From Bacteroidota bacterium (GTDB taxonomy: Bacteria > Bacteroidota > Bacteroidia > AKYH767-A > OLB10), in NCBI GenBank assembly GCA_016714005.1, contig JADJOA010000001.1, positions 1-64,000 of the forward strand: a stretch of 64,000 nucleotides of DNA. Direction: 5' to 3'. The stretch's first letter is position 1, and each line of letters begins with the position of its first letter. Position numbers and translations under genes: made by a program. The notes under the pieces were generated by a model. That model was not told the origin of the DNA. It made no database searches and saw nothing but the letters and a program-made list of their open reading frames with translations. This document shows positions 21,270-31,322 of this stretch, piece after piece.

Positions 21270-23315
21270 ATGAAATCAATTTCAACAACCGAATTTAAGT
21301 ACACCTTAAAAGACATAAACGAAAACACAGAAAACCGCAGGTAGGGCGCCATTTACCGCAGACGCTTTCAAAACGATAAAACTTCCGGCTACGAATTTTT
21401 GGTTAATGCCATGAAAGAAGCCAAGCCTTCTTTCGGGCATTTTGTTTTGGCACAAATTCTTAGCCGTTATACCGGACATTGCGTGCTCACTACCAATTTT
21501 GATAGCCTGGTAGAATCTTCCGTTTACCAGTTTACAAACAAAACACCATTGGTGTGCGGACACGAATCATTGAGCGGTTATGCACGCCCATCCAATACAC
21601 ATCCGCTTGTCATTAAAATTCACCGCGATTTATTACTTAACCCAAAAGCGACCCCGATGAAATAAATAAATTGGATGACGGATGGGTTCAACCGTTAAAT
21701 CACATCTTTAGCACGCACATTCCAATTATAATTGGTTATGGAGGTAACGATGGAAGCCTTATGACCTATTTCCAAAACATGTCAAAACCCTCCAACTTTT
21801 TTTGGTGCGGATTATCAAATGAAAAGGATTTGCCTCATAAAATTAAAACCTTAATTAAAAAACACGATGGAAGTTATGTAAACATCAGTGGATTTGATGA
21901 ACTAATGTACCAACTATTAGCGGTATTTGATGAAATTGGACCGGTAGAAAAAGAACTTGCCACCATAACAAACCAGCGTGTTACCCTTGCCACCACTCAG
22001 CTAAACGAAATTATTAAAGCATCAACTTCAAGGTTAACTACTGATAAAAGTGGCAAAAAGAAAGAAAAAATTCTTTCAGCTTTTGAATATTATAATTTAA
22101 GCGAAAAAGAGCCCGATCTTGAAAAGCGCAAACAAATTTATTTAGAAGCACTTGAAAAATACCCTTCAGCAGGTTGGCTGTGGTGGAGCTTTACACACTT
22201 TATGCATTTTAATAAACGTGATTATGATGGTTTAGAGAAACATTACGAGACAGCCTTACCTTTAAATAAGGAAGAGGCTGGTTTTTTAGGCAACTATGCC
22301 AGTTTCTTAAAAAACATTAAAAAAGATTACACAAAGGCAGAAGCATATTATTTAAAAGCACTTTCCCTTGCTCCTGATCATGCTAATAACAATGGCAACT
22401 ATGCCATTTTCTTAAAAGACATCAAAAAAGATTACACAAAGGCAGAAGAATATTATTTAAAAGCACTTTCCCTTGCTCCTGATGATGCACATTACAATGA
22501 CAACTATGCCATTTTCTTAAAAGCCATAAAGAAAGATTACACAAAGGCAGAAGAATATTATTTAAAAGCACTTTCCCTTGCTCCTGATCATGCTAATAAC
22601 AATGGCAACTATGCCAATTTCTTAGAAGAAATTAAAAAAGATTACACAAAGGCAGAAGCATATTATTTAAAAGCACTTTCCCTTGCTCCTGATCATGCTA
22701 ATAACAATGGCAACTATGCCAATTTCTTAAAAAACATTAAAAAAGATTACACAAAGGCAAAAGCATATTATTTAAAAGCACTTTCCCTTGCTCCTGATCA
22801 TGCTAATAACAATGGCAACTATGCCAATTTCTTAAAAAACATTAAAAAAGATTACACAAAGGCAGAAGCATATTATTTAAAAGCACTTTCCCTTGCTCCT
22901 GATGATGCAGATTTCAATGGCAACTATGCACAACTACTTTTTTCATTGGGTAGAAAAAGAAGCCATTGGATACTTAAATAAAGCGTTTGAAAACAACCAT
23001 CAGCAAAATGATTTAACCATTGAGTTATGGTTTTATCGCTATGCCCATTTGCCTGAGTATTTAAAAGAAGCGGAGAAAAAAATAGAAGAACTCCTTTCGC
23101 AGTCAATCAGAAGCATACATTGGAATTTTGATGGTAACATTGCTCAGGCTATTAAAGACAAACACCCCAATCCGGAAAAATTAAAAGAATTTGCAAAAGA
23201 ATTTCTACAGAGTAAATCAATTATTCAAAATAAAGCATCTTACTTTTTCCATTTTTTTCTTTTAACTTTTCCCTTTCCTGTCTTAATCCCTTCCCTCGCA
23301 CTCACCCTTGTCTGA
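21270..23315 (+). CDS. SIR2-like domain protein with tandem TPR repeats, N-terminal part deleted (frame breaks)
   Basis: Predicted NAD-linked SIR2_2-type domain followed by TPRs. After a short start (MKSISTTEFKYTLKDINE, ending ENRR) a stop codon and a jump lead to RRRFQNDKTSGYEFL; the usual Rossmann GAGxS segment that should lie between is missing. The rest of the domain is recognisable: CVLTTNFDSLVESS, LVCGHESLSGYA, LVIKIHRDLLL and PIIIGYGGNDGSL. From about 22080 a helical region leads into six near-identical 35-residue TPR units (FLKNIKKDYTKAEAYYLKAL). One base shift near 21655 and another near 22955 must be joined; the end at 23315 is uncertain because the last 25 residues look like read-through. 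SIR2-TPR proteins are often defence-related; that role is inference. Confidence 0.7.
22289..22918 (+). repeat. 105-bp coding tandem repeat, six copies
   Basis: Six consecutive 105-base units encode 35-residue TPR modules (start GNYA, core KKDYTKAE). Copies differ at only a few codons (for example ASFLKN, AIFLKD, AIFLKA, ANFLEE), so the array is recently expanded. A seventh, partial unit begins at 22919. Confidence 0.9.
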
Positions 23316-23438
23316 AGCCAGGCATTGTGCGTTTTCTGACACAAGGATGCCTCTTGCCTTTTCACCCCTTTAGCTTACAGCTAAATTACTTCGTATTTTC
23401 TTCTGGCTTTTGAATTTAATCTCTTAAGCACTTAACAT

Positions 23439-24863
23439 CTAATACATAACCCCCACCCCATACGGGTCAACACTCCTCACTCGAAAAACCCGGTACTAAG
23501 TTTAAAGTATTTAAATCAATGGCAACCACACTGCCATTTTGCCCACACAAACCGATGAGTGGTGCGGGCAGGACCACCTGTGGTGACATTTCTGTTAGCT
23601 ACAAACACCAATCCATTGGCATCATCAATGCAATGCCATGTGGCTGGTGTCCGGTATAAATAGATCTTACAACCGTGTTAGTATTGTAATCAATTACATA
23701 CACCGAGCCTCTTTTGCCCGGAAAAGTTGTTGGGTCTTCAACACACGTAACAAACAAATAGGGCTTTGTGGTACTTATTGCCATCTCTTGCGGAAATGTG
23801 CCAACAGGTATTTGCGCTACCACGCTGTTGTTGTTTGCATTCACTACCAAAATCTGGTGGTTGTAATCATCGGTGAGGTAATAAAAGTTTTTGTTTGGCG
23901 AAAAAACTATCTCATGAAAACGGCTGGTAACATAACCCGGAAAATAAATTGTTTGTGGCGAAAACAAATCGTTGGTGGCAACCTCCAAATATTACCTCCG
24001 CTCTGGTTTGTAATAAAAAGGGTATCAGCAGCAGTGTTTAAAAAAGTGCCATGTGGTTGCCCTAATACTCCCGGGTAAGCAATCTTGGTCATCGTTTGCA
24101 AATTAATTTCAACTATTATTCCTGAAAATAAATCAACAGTATAAGCCTTTTTGCTATCGGGCGAAATGGCAAACGTATTCCATGATCCCAAACCAATATT
24201 TACCTCGCCAAGCAAACTGTTATCAGCGGTAGAGAATTTTTGAAAATAACTTCCTCCAATAAAAGATACACACCAAAATTGATTGTTAGGTGCTACTTTT
24301 ACTGAGTGTGGCGATTCAATAGCGGCAATTTTCCCTACATCTTTCATTCGCATCACTAACTTTGTTTGCGCATCAAAAACCGAAACCACATCACACCCCG
24401 GGTTGGTTACATATACTTTTTTTCTGGTGGCATAATCACTTCTCCACACCGTTCCGTTACAATCGGGCGCTCCGTTTATAATCCAGTTTCTTAAAGTTTC
24501 ATACTCGCTATTGGATAATGGATTGGCATTGTATGGCATAGTTGGCTGTAGTACCAATCCTTGCGCGGTGTCGGTATTTGTATAATACAGCAGCGTGCTA
24601 TAATCAGGTCTGTATGGAATAACCGAACTGCCTAAGTTACCACCTTCAAAAAGTGTTGCCCATGTTTCCATATTTAATCCTCCTGCACCTGCTTTACTTA
24701 GCGCATTATGGCATCCTGCCGTAGCACATTTATTTACAATAATTGCTTCCACATCCGCAGGATAACAAGTTGCAATTTTTTCGGGCTCTGGCTTTTCCCA
24801 CGTGCAACTAACAGTAATAGTTAGTGCTGCAAGCGCTATGAAGAAAAATATTTTTTTATCATT
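23439..24863 (-). CDS. Lipoprotein with cytochrome-like CX4CH motif and YVTN beta-propeller (frame breaks)
   Basis: Exported protein of about 470 residues. Correcting an A7 run near 24855 gives a lipoprotein signal (FFFIALAALTITVSC, lipobox TVSC). Residues about 35-110 contain a probable haem-attachment motif, KCATAGCH (CX4CH), in a domain ending NWIINGAPDC like the cytochromes of planctomycete type. The remainder is a beta-propeller with YVTN-like blades (KKVYVTNPGCDVVSVFDAQT, SPHSVKVAPNN, YYLTDDYNHQILVVNANNN, QEMAISTTKPYLFVTC). Breaks occur near 23988, 23620, 23560 and 23475; the restored C-terminus reads VDPYGVGVMY. Likely an outer-membrane or periplasmic redox or binding protein; partner unknown. 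Confidence 0.7.
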
Positions 24864-25053
24864 TTTTTAAGCTAAAACTTTTACAAAAAGGTTCCCCTTT
24901 AGGGGGGCAGGGGTTATAGAAGAAATTTTCACAAATTACTTTTAATCCATTATTCTTTAATCTCAACGCATAAAAATACAAAGTGTTTGCATAACTATAA
25001 AAGTGCTTTGTAATAATTACTACCAACTTTTTACTTTATTCGCACACAACTAT

Positions 25054-25599
25054 ATGATGAGGTTAATTTACAAATTCTTTTTCAGGCTTGCCGGATGGAA
25101 AATTAGTGGGGATATTTCACACGATATTAAAAAATATGTAATGATAGTTGCGCCACACACGAGCAACTGGGATTTTTTAGTGGGGCTTGCCGCACGCAGT
25201 ATTTTAAGGTTAGATACAAAATATTTAGCAAAAAAGGAGTTATTTAAACCTCCCTTTGGCTGGTTGTTTTATGCTCTGGGCGGGTATCCGGTAGATCGTA
25301 GCAAACACAACAACTTAACCGATGCCGTTGTAAATATTTTTAACAGTAAACAACGTTTTTCTATTTGCATAACACCCGAAGGCACCCGCAAATATTCCGA
25401 AAAATGGAAAACCGGTTTTCACAGCATTGCCCAAAAAGCAAACGTGCCTGTTGTAATGGTAGCTTTTGATTATGGCACTAAAACTGTTTTTGCCGAAAGA
25501 CCCTTTTACCCGTCTGCTAATTTAGAAGCCGATATTGAAAAAATTAAAAACTACTACCGCCAGTTTAAAGGTAAAATTCCTGAGTATGGGGTTAGATAA
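25054..25599 (+). CDS. 1-acyl-sn-glycerol-3-phosphate acyltransferase-like protein
   Basis: Membrane-associated acyltransferase of the PlsC family, about 180 residues from the ATG at 25054 (MMRLIYKFFFRLAGW); the upstream in-frame ATG would only add a non-conserved piece. The catalytic H(X4)D box is APHTSNWDF, the second box GYPVDRSKHNN, and the glycerol-phosphate-binding motif is TPEGTRK. This short subgroup is common in Bacteroidota and may act on lysophospholipids or other lipid-linked substrates. Intact. A promoter-bearing spacer of about 140 bases separates it from the next plus-strand operon. Confidence 0.85.
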   Translation: MMRLIYKFFFRLAGWKISGDISHDIKKYVMIVAPHTSNWDFLVGLAARSILRLDTKYLAKKELFKPPFGWLFYALGGYPVDRSKHNNLTDAVVNIFNSKQRFSICITPEGTRKYSEKWKTGFHSIAQKANVPVVMVAFDYGTKTVFAERPFYPSANLEADIEKIKNYYRQFKGKIPEYGVR

Positions 25600-25678
25600 A
25601 CCACAACCACATTTGCTCTTTTCAACTTTGCAATTAATTTCTCTGCGCTCCCCGCGCCTCTGCGTGCAACCAATCTCT

Positions 25679-25710
25679 TTTGCTCATTCAACCTATAAAA
25701 GTTACTTTCG
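25679..25710 (+). promoter_or_regulatory. Promoter of the flavoprotein-GT2-GT39 operon
   Basis: TTTG at 25679-25682 and TACTTTCG at 25703-25710, spaced by 20 bases, match the Bacteroidota consensus. The start codon follows about 30 bases later. The spacer before it carries a C-rich stretch (CTCTGCG / GCGCCTCTGCGTG) of the kind often repeated in Bacteroidota intergenic DNA. Confidence 0.55.
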
Positions 25711-25742
25711 CCCGCTCTTTAAAATAAGGGGATTGTTTTTTA

Positions 25743-27016
25743 ATGGTTAAACACGATAATATAGTTATAGGAGCAGGGTTGGCTGGACTCAGCTTTGCTT
25801 ATCACTTCAACAAAAATGTTCCGGTTTTAGAGGCGCTTGATACGGTTGGCGGGCTTGTGCGCACTGTTGATTACAATAACTGTAAGTTTGATTTAGCCCC
25901 GCACTTACTGCATTTAAAAAACCCTTATGTACGCGAGCTTGTTTTCAATACACTTGGTTTAAAAGTAGAATCGCACGTTCGCAAAGCGCATATTTATTAC
26001 GACAAGGTAATTATCCCTTACCCTTTTGAATTAAATCTTTTAAACCTGAGTGAGCAAACTAAAAAAGATTGTATTAACGGATTAAATGAAGTAAGTCATT
26101 TTTCAAAAGAAGAAGAAACCGAAATACGCAAAGGCTCTTATAAAGATTATGTACTAAAAGCATTTGGCAGTGGCATTGCTAATCATTACCTGTTGCCTTA
26201 TAACCGTAAAATTTGGGATACTGATCCGGCTGATATGACTTGCGAATTTATGTCGCATTTAATTACTGCCGATAAGGACCAGATTATTAAAAACGCTACC
26301 GAAGCCAATAACGATAAGTATGGCTACAACGCCGAGTTTTATTATCTGGTCATAAAAGGTATTCAGGATTTGGCTGATGTGTTTGCTACACAGCTTACCA
26401 ATATTCAACTCAATACACGTGTTGAATATTTTGAAACAAAAATAAAACACTTCACTTAAATACGGGTGAGAAAATAAAATATGAGCGCTTAATCAGCTCG
26501 GCTCCATTACAACACATTGTAAAAAATTCCGATTTAGATGAGTTAAAGCCATTGGCTGATGAATTGGTTTATACATCTGTTTACACCGTAAACATTGTTA
26601 TCAAAGGCACTGTGCCCGATACACACTGGATGTATTTCCCCGATAAGGATTTATCTTTTTACAGGATTAGTTTTCCAAAAAACTATTTTAAAAAAGCTAC
26701 GCCAAACAATGAGCAGATTATTGCAGTAGAAGTTGGCAGCAGGGATCATAGCCGCAAAATAGAAGACATTGAAAAAACTGTGGTGGAAGAAATAAAGCGG
26801 ATGTCCATTTTTAATATTGAAGAAATTGTGTTTGTTCATTGCATTAAAATACCCGTTGCCTATTGCATTTACGAACACAAGCGCCCTCCAATAGTTCAAA
26901 AATTAATGGGCAGCCTTTTAGAAAAAGATATACATCAGATTGGGCGCTATGGCAGGTGGGAATATAATGCAATGCAGGATGCAATTATTGACGGAAAAAT
27001 TTATCAGATAAACTAA
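25743..27016 (+). CDS. FAD-dependent oxidoreductase of the protoporphyrinogen oxidase / UDP-galactopyranose mutase type (one frame break)
   Basis: Flavoprotein of about 424 residues. The Rossmann FAD motif NIVIGAGLAGLSFA is at residues 6-20, followed by LEALDTVGGLVRTV (the second flavin contact of amine-oxidase-like enzymes). LLPYNRKIWDTDPADM is typical of the mutase/PPO-like group that uses NAD(P) or sugar nucleotides. The frame breaks near 26445 (VEYFETK to NTGEKIKYERLISS). The C-terminal part ends IGRYGRWEYNAMQDA, the conserved flavin-binding end. The two following genes are glycosyltransferases 10 and 12 bases apart, so it probably modifies a sugar donor or lipid-linked sugar for them. 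Confidence 0.8.
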
Positions 27017-27025
27017 CAGCAGTTC

Positions 27026-27730
27026 ATGCGTAAGAATATTTCAATTGTAATACCCATTTTTAACGAGGAGGAAATTCTTGAGAAGAGAATTAAATGGCTG
27101 CATCCTGAATTAAAAAAACTTTTTTCTGAATTTGAAATTATCCTTACCGAAAATGGCAGTAAGGATAATACCAAAGAAATTGCGCGTAGAGTAGCATCTC
27201 AAATACCTGATACCATTGCAGTAATTGACGAAGGCGCACCTGATTACGGACAGGCGCTAATTAATGGCATTAACGCAGCAAAGTTTAACGACATTACCAT
27301 TTTTGAATTAGACTATATGGACATGGGCTTTCTGCAAAACTCCAATCCGCTATTAGAGAAATACGATTTAATAATTGGTTCTAAAACCATTGCTAAAGGA
27401 ATGGATCAGCGTCCGTTTAAAAGAAGAATGTTTACCATGCTTTATAACTTTGGTATTCGTTTAATCTTCAATATTTCTTTAAGTGAAACACATGGTCTTA
27501 AAACTTTTAAGAAAGATTCGCTCAATTATATTACCAATGGCTGTGTTACCAAACATGCCGTATGGCCCAGTGAGTTTTGCATACGCGCTGTAAAGGATAA
27601 AAACTTAAAAGTTACCGAAATACCCGTAACCATACCGTTGGTTGAAATAAGAGCCACGCGCATTAAGGCAATGAAACGTTTAAAGAAAACTATTGACGAT
27701 TTAATGTTGCTGCGCAGAGCTATCAAATAA
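27026..27730 (+). CDS. Glycosyltransferase family 2 (dolichol-phosphate-mannose-synthase-like)
   Basis: GT-A fold transferase of 234 residues with no membrane tail. The start ISIVIPIFNEEEILEKRI is the nucleotide-sugar binding strand, ENGSKDNTKEIARR follows, and the divalent-metal acidic motif is in FELDYMDMG (about residue 92). The acceptor region includes GSKTIAKGMDQRP and HGLKTFKKDSL. The overall pattern is that of polyprenyl-phosphate sugar synthases. It sits between the flavoprotein and a GT39-like membrane enzyme, which commonly uses polyprenyl-phosphate-linked sugars as donor, so a three-step glycan pathway is likely. Intact. Confidence 0.85.
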   Translation: MRKNISIVIPIFNEEEILEKRIKWLHPELKKLFSEFEIILTENGSKDNTKEIARRVASQIPDTIAVIDEGAPDYGQALINGINAAKFNDITIFELDYMDMGFLQNSNPLLEKYDLIIGSKTIAKGMDQRPFKRRMFTMLYNFGIRLIFNISLSETHGLKTFKKDSLNYITNGCVTKHAVWPSEFCIRAVKDKNLKVTEIPVTIPLVEIRATRIKAMKRLKKTIDDLMLLRRAIK

Positions 27731-27741
27731 ACTGATAGAAA

Positions 27742-29016
27742 ATGTTTCGCAAAATTTCTTTGTTTAAAACACTTATTGTTGTTTTACTGATTTGCTTTAC
27801 TGCCAAAATTTTTGCAGGCTACAAGTTACAAAACACTTTTTTACAGAGAGGCAATAGCAAAACATTTTTAAACCTTATTGCTTACAATTTGGTTTTGCAC
27901 GATGAGTTTAGTGTAGCTACCGGCATTCCGTCTGTAGATTACGAACCATTGTATCCAATGTTAATGAGCGCTGCTTACAAAATAACCGGCAACGATTGGA
28001 TAGCACTAACATTCATACAAGCGCTCTTGCATTTATTAACTTCATTGCTCGTTTTTTTTCTCACAAAAAGAATCTGGAATGAAATTGCAGGCTTTATTGC
28101 AGCACTTTATCACGCTTTCTATCCATATCTTTTTACTTACTCACTTTCCATTTACGACACTACCATGTTTGTGTTTCTATTGGTATCATTAGTATTTCTT
28201 ACCATTAGAACTAATTTTAAAATTTCTCATTTAGCAGGTATTGGAATTTGTTTAGGACTTGGGCTACTAACCAGGGGAACTACGTTAACTTTTATTCCTC
28301 CGGTTTTAATGTACGTTGCATACATAGCTTATAAAAATGGCGGTTTTATTAAAATGATAAAACAGCCTGCCTTAATAATTCTGGTAATGTTTCTTACGCT
28401 TTCTCCTTGGTTAATGCGTAATTATAATTACACCAAACGCATTGCAATTTCAACACACGGCCCATTTGGCTTATGGCAAGGCAACAATTCTTATACAGAG
28501 CATTATCTTAGTAATAATATTAGCCTTGATGAAATTTATCGTTTAAAACCACCACCTGATATTTATGCAAAGTATCCTATGCAACAGCGTATGCCTGAGG
28601 ATGCGGTTTTAGTTGCTGATGCTTATAAAGAAGAAGCCCGGAATTGGATAACAGAAAACCCCGAAACTTTTATAAGGCTTGCATTCATTAAAGCTCAAAA
28701 ATTATGGACTTGGAACAGAAACCCCTTTAGCAGCAACCCTGTTTATGGAAGTAATGAGGGAAGGAGTACTACCTACTTAATTTCCTATTTACCTTTATTA
28801 CTTACATTGCCCTTTGGGCTGTTTTTATTGGTAAAAGGAAAATGGGAGTATGCTGTTTTAATCATCCTTATTTTATTTTCGTTTACTGCTGCACACATGA
28901 TAGCTATGGGATTTACCCGTGCTCGCATACCTATTGATTTTTTGTTAATGATTTGTTTTGGGATAGCGGTTTCGTGGGTTCTTAAAAAAGTTTTTTTTGA
29001 AAAATTCAAGAGGTAA
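27742..29016 (+). CDS. Glycosyltransferase family 39-like membrane protein (GT-C)
   Basis: Integral membrane transferase of 424 residues with about ten hydrophobic segments. The first extracytoplasmic loop carries acidic residues in SVDYEPLYPMLMSA, as expected for the metal/lipid-phosphate site of PMT/ArnT-type GT-C enzymes. ERLTRGTTLTF-like sequence here is GLLTRGTTLTFIPP, and the C-terminal segment contains FTRARIPIDFLL. It probably transfers a sugar from a polyprenyl-phosphate donor made by the preceding GT2 protein. Donor and acceptor unknown. Intact; last gene of the operon. Confidence 0.8.
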   Translation: MFRKISLFKTLIVVLLICFTAKIFAGYKLQNTFLQRGNSKTFLNLIAYNLVLHDEFSVATGIPSVDYEPLYPMLMSAAYKITGNDWIALTFIQALLHLLTSLLVFFLTKRIWNEIAGFIAALYHAFYPYLFTYSLSIYDTTMFVFLLVSLVFLTIRTNFKISHLAGIGICLGLGLLTRGTTLTFIPPVLMYVAYIAYKNGGFIKMIKQPALIILVMFLTLSPWLMRNYNYTKRIAISTHGPFGLWQGNNSYTEHYLSNNISLDEIYRLKPPPDIYAKYPMQQRMPEDAVLVADAYKEEARNWITENPETFIRLAFIKAQKLWTWNRNPFSSNPVYGSNEGRSTTYLISYLPLLLTLPFGLFLLVKGKWEYAVLIILILFSFTAAHMIAMGFTRARIPIDFLLMICFGIAVSWVLKKVFFEKFKR

Positions 29017-29056
29017 ATCATAAACTGATGCAACAGTTTTCATGTAACATATTTTT

Positions 29057-29064
29057 TAGTTTTG
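29057..29064 (+). promoter_or_regulatory. -7 element upstream of aminotransferase
   Basis: TAGTTTTG fits TAnnTTTG, 35 bases before the start codon, followed by GCGTTCC. No convincing TTTG is seen at the right distance upstream. Confidence 0.4.
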
Positions 29065-29098
29065 CGTTCCGCTACATCAAACAATAAAAAATATTTGT

Positions 29099-30292
29099 AT
29101 GACCAAACTTGCAGGCAGGATAGAAAGGCTGACGGAATCACAAACAATTGCAATGGCAAAGCTAAGCCGCGAGTTGCAGGAGCAGGGGCATGATATCATA
29201 TCACTCAGTTTAGGTGAGCCCGATTTTATTACGCCAGAATATATACGAGAAGGCGCAAAAAAGGCTATTGACGAAGGCTATACGCATTATCCTCCTATAT
29301 CTGGTTATGCAGATGTTCGAAAAGCCATTTCAGAAAAATTTAAAAAAGAAAACAGCCTTAATTTTTCGCCCGAGCAAATTGTTGTTTCAACAGGCGCCAA
29401 GCAAGCCATTGCAAATGTGGTTTTATGTTTAATAGATCCGGGTGATGAAGTGCTTGTGCCCGCACCTTATTGGGTAAGTTACACACAGTTAATTCAATTG
29501 GCTGGAGGTGTTCCGGTTTTTTTAGATGCAGGTATCGAAAACGATTTTAAGGTTACCCCAGCACAAGTAGAAAAAGCAATAACTTCTAAAACCAAGATGT
29601 TTATTTTTTCATCGCCATGTAATCCTACGGGAACTGTTTATTCAAAAGAAGAATTGGGTGCTTTAGCGCAGGTTTTTACAAAACATAAAAGCATTACCGT
29701 TTTAAGTGATGAAATATATGAGCACATAAATTTTATAGGTAAACACGAAAGTATTGCACAGTTTACTGAAATGAAAGATAATGTTGTAGTTGTAAACGGA
29801 GTAAGTAAAGGATATGCAATGACTGGCTGGAGAATTGGTTACATAGGAGCACCGCTTGCAATAGCAAAAGCATGTGATAAAATGCAAGGGCAGTTTACTT
29901 CTGCCGCATCATCCATTGCGCAAAAGGCAGCCATGATTGCGCTTACACAAAACACTGATGATATGAATACAATGGTTGAATCTTTTAAAAGAAGAAGAGA
30001 CTTTGTTTTAAATATGCTGAAAGAAATCAAAGGTTTGAAACTTAATACGCCTAATGGCGCATTTTATGTTTTTCCTGATGCGAGTTATTATTTTGGTAAA
30101 ACAGATGGCAAAATGGTAATAAAAAATCCATCGGATTTATGTATGTATTTATTGAATGATGCCAAGGTTTCTTTAGTCACCGGTGAAGCATTTGGCGACA
30201 ACAATTGTGTTCGTTTTTCATACGCAACCAGCGATAAACTTTTGGTGGAGGCTTGTAAAAGATTGAAGCAAAGCCTTGATAAACTACATTAA
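29099..30292 (+). CDS. aspC: Class I pyridoxal-phosphate aminotransferase, aspartate type
   Basis: Transfers amino groups between aspartate and 2-oxoglutarate (or related acids) with PLP. Length of 397 residues is that of subgroup I-beta aspartate aminotransferases. Visible motifs are SLSLGEPDF near the N-terminus, STGAKQAIANV, SSPCNPTGTVYSKEEL, the PLP-contact Asp in VLSDEIYEHI, and the lysine in VVNGVSKGYAMTGWRIGY (SKG-Y). The C-terminal arginine lies in NNCVRFSYATS. No substrate switch can be excluded. Single gene with its own promoter element, intact. Confidence 0.9.
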   Translation: MTKLAGRIERLTESQTIAMAKLSRELQEQGHDIISLSLGEPDFITPEYIREGAKKAIDEGYTHYPPISGYADVRKAISEKFKKENSLNFSPEQIVVSTGAKQAIANVVLCLIDPGDEVLVPAPYWVSYTQLIQLAGGVPVFLDAGIENDFKVTPAQVEKAITSKTKMFIFSSPCNPTGTVYSKEELGALAQVFTKHKSITVLSDEIYEHINFIGKHESIAQFTEMKDNVVVVNGVSKGYAMTGWRIGYIGAPLAIAKACDKMQGQFTSAASSIAQKAAMIALTQNTDDMNTMVESFKRRRDFVLNMLKEIKGLKLNTPNGAFYVFPDASYYFGKTDGKMVIKNPSDLCMYLLNDAKVSLVTGEAFGDNNCVRFSYATSDKLLVEACKRLKQSLDKLH

Positions 30293-30311
30293 TTTTACTC
30301 ATAGTTTCTTT

Positions 30312-30319
30312 TATTTTTG
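30312..30319 (+). promoter_or_regulatory. -7 element upstream of heptose kinase operon
   Basis: TATTTTTG matches TAnnTTTG 18 bases before the start codon at 30337, with GCCACGC after it. Confidence 0.4.
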
Positions 30320-30336
30320 CCACGCAATTTTTAAGC

Positions 30337-31322
30337 GTGAAAAACAGTAAAGAAGTATTCAATAAATTTAATCAGATAACAGCGTTTGTCATAGGTGATG
30401 TTATGATTGATGCCTACTTATGGGGAAAAGTTGATCGTATTTCTCCTGAAGCACCTGTTCCTGTTGTGGCAGTTACAAAAAAAGAAAGCAGACCCGGTGG
30501 CGCAGCCAACGTTGCCATAAATATTCAGGCACTTGGCGCAAAAGCATTTTTGTTTGCCACAATTGGTAATGATAAAACGGCAACTGAATGTATAGACGTA
30601 CTAAAAGAATTTAATCTTTCGGTAGATGGTATTTTAAAAAGCAATAACAGAACCACCACTGTTAAAACGCGTGTTATCGGTAACAACCATCATCTTATGC
30701 GAGTTGACGAAGAACATACCGATGATTTAAACAAAGATGATTCAGAAAATCTTGCAAAACATATTTGCGAAAACATTAAGAACATTAAACCAGATGTAAT
30801 CATTTTTGAAGACTATGATAAAGGCTGTATCACAAAATATTTAATTGACAGAGTAGTGGAAGAGGCCGCAAAAAATAATATTCCCGTAACGGTTGATCCT
30901 AAAAAGAAAAATTTTTTCAATTACAAAACGTTACACTCTTTAAACCTAACCTGAAAGAACTAAGGGAAGGATTAAAGTTAGATTTGGAAAATGTAAATGT
31001 TTCTTCATTGCAGGAACAAACCAAATCGTTTAAGGAAAAGCAAAGCATCAAATCACTGATGGTAACACTTTCCGAAAAAGGGGTTTATTATTCTGATAAT
31101 ACCAATGCGGAAATTTTGCCGGCTCATATTCGCAATATTAGTGACGTGAGTGGTGCGGGCGATACTGTTATTAGTGTTGCTTCACTTGCACTTGCAGCGG
31201 GCTTAAATTTGCATGATGCTTCATGGGTGGCGAACATAGCCGGAGGAATGTGCGAAAAAGTGGGCGTTGTATCTGTTGATAAAGAAGAACTGGAGAAAGA
31301 AGTTATACGATTAAGTCAATGA
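30337..31322 (+). CDS. rfaE1: D-glycero-beta-D-manno-heptose-7-phosphate kinase-like PfkB sugar kinase (one frame break)
   Basis: PfkB/ribokinase fold kinase of about 327 residues, the length of the kinase half of HldE. Start VKNSKEVFNKF, then GDVMIDAYLWGKVDRISPEAPVP (the HldE-type opening), RPGGAANVAINIQALGA, and the catalytic anion-hole motif DVSGAGDTVIS. The frame breaks near 30925, at the PKKKNFFNYK A/C-rich run; the other side reads LFKPNLKELREGLKLD. It would phosphorylate heptose-7-phosphate at C1 for LPS core synthesis; without the nucleotidyltransferase half a more general sugar kinase is possible. Its stop overlaps the menG start (ATGA). Confidence 0.8.

Noticed and set aside
22289..22918. 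105-bp repeats as a CRISPR or satellite
   Set aside because: They encode well-formed 35-residue TPR modules in one frame within a larger protein.
24887..24915. CCCCTTTAGGGGGGCAGGGG as a terminator of the lipoprotein or acyltransferase gene
   Set aside because: It lies upstream of both genes, has no T run, and is a common low-complexity intergenic word in this phylum.
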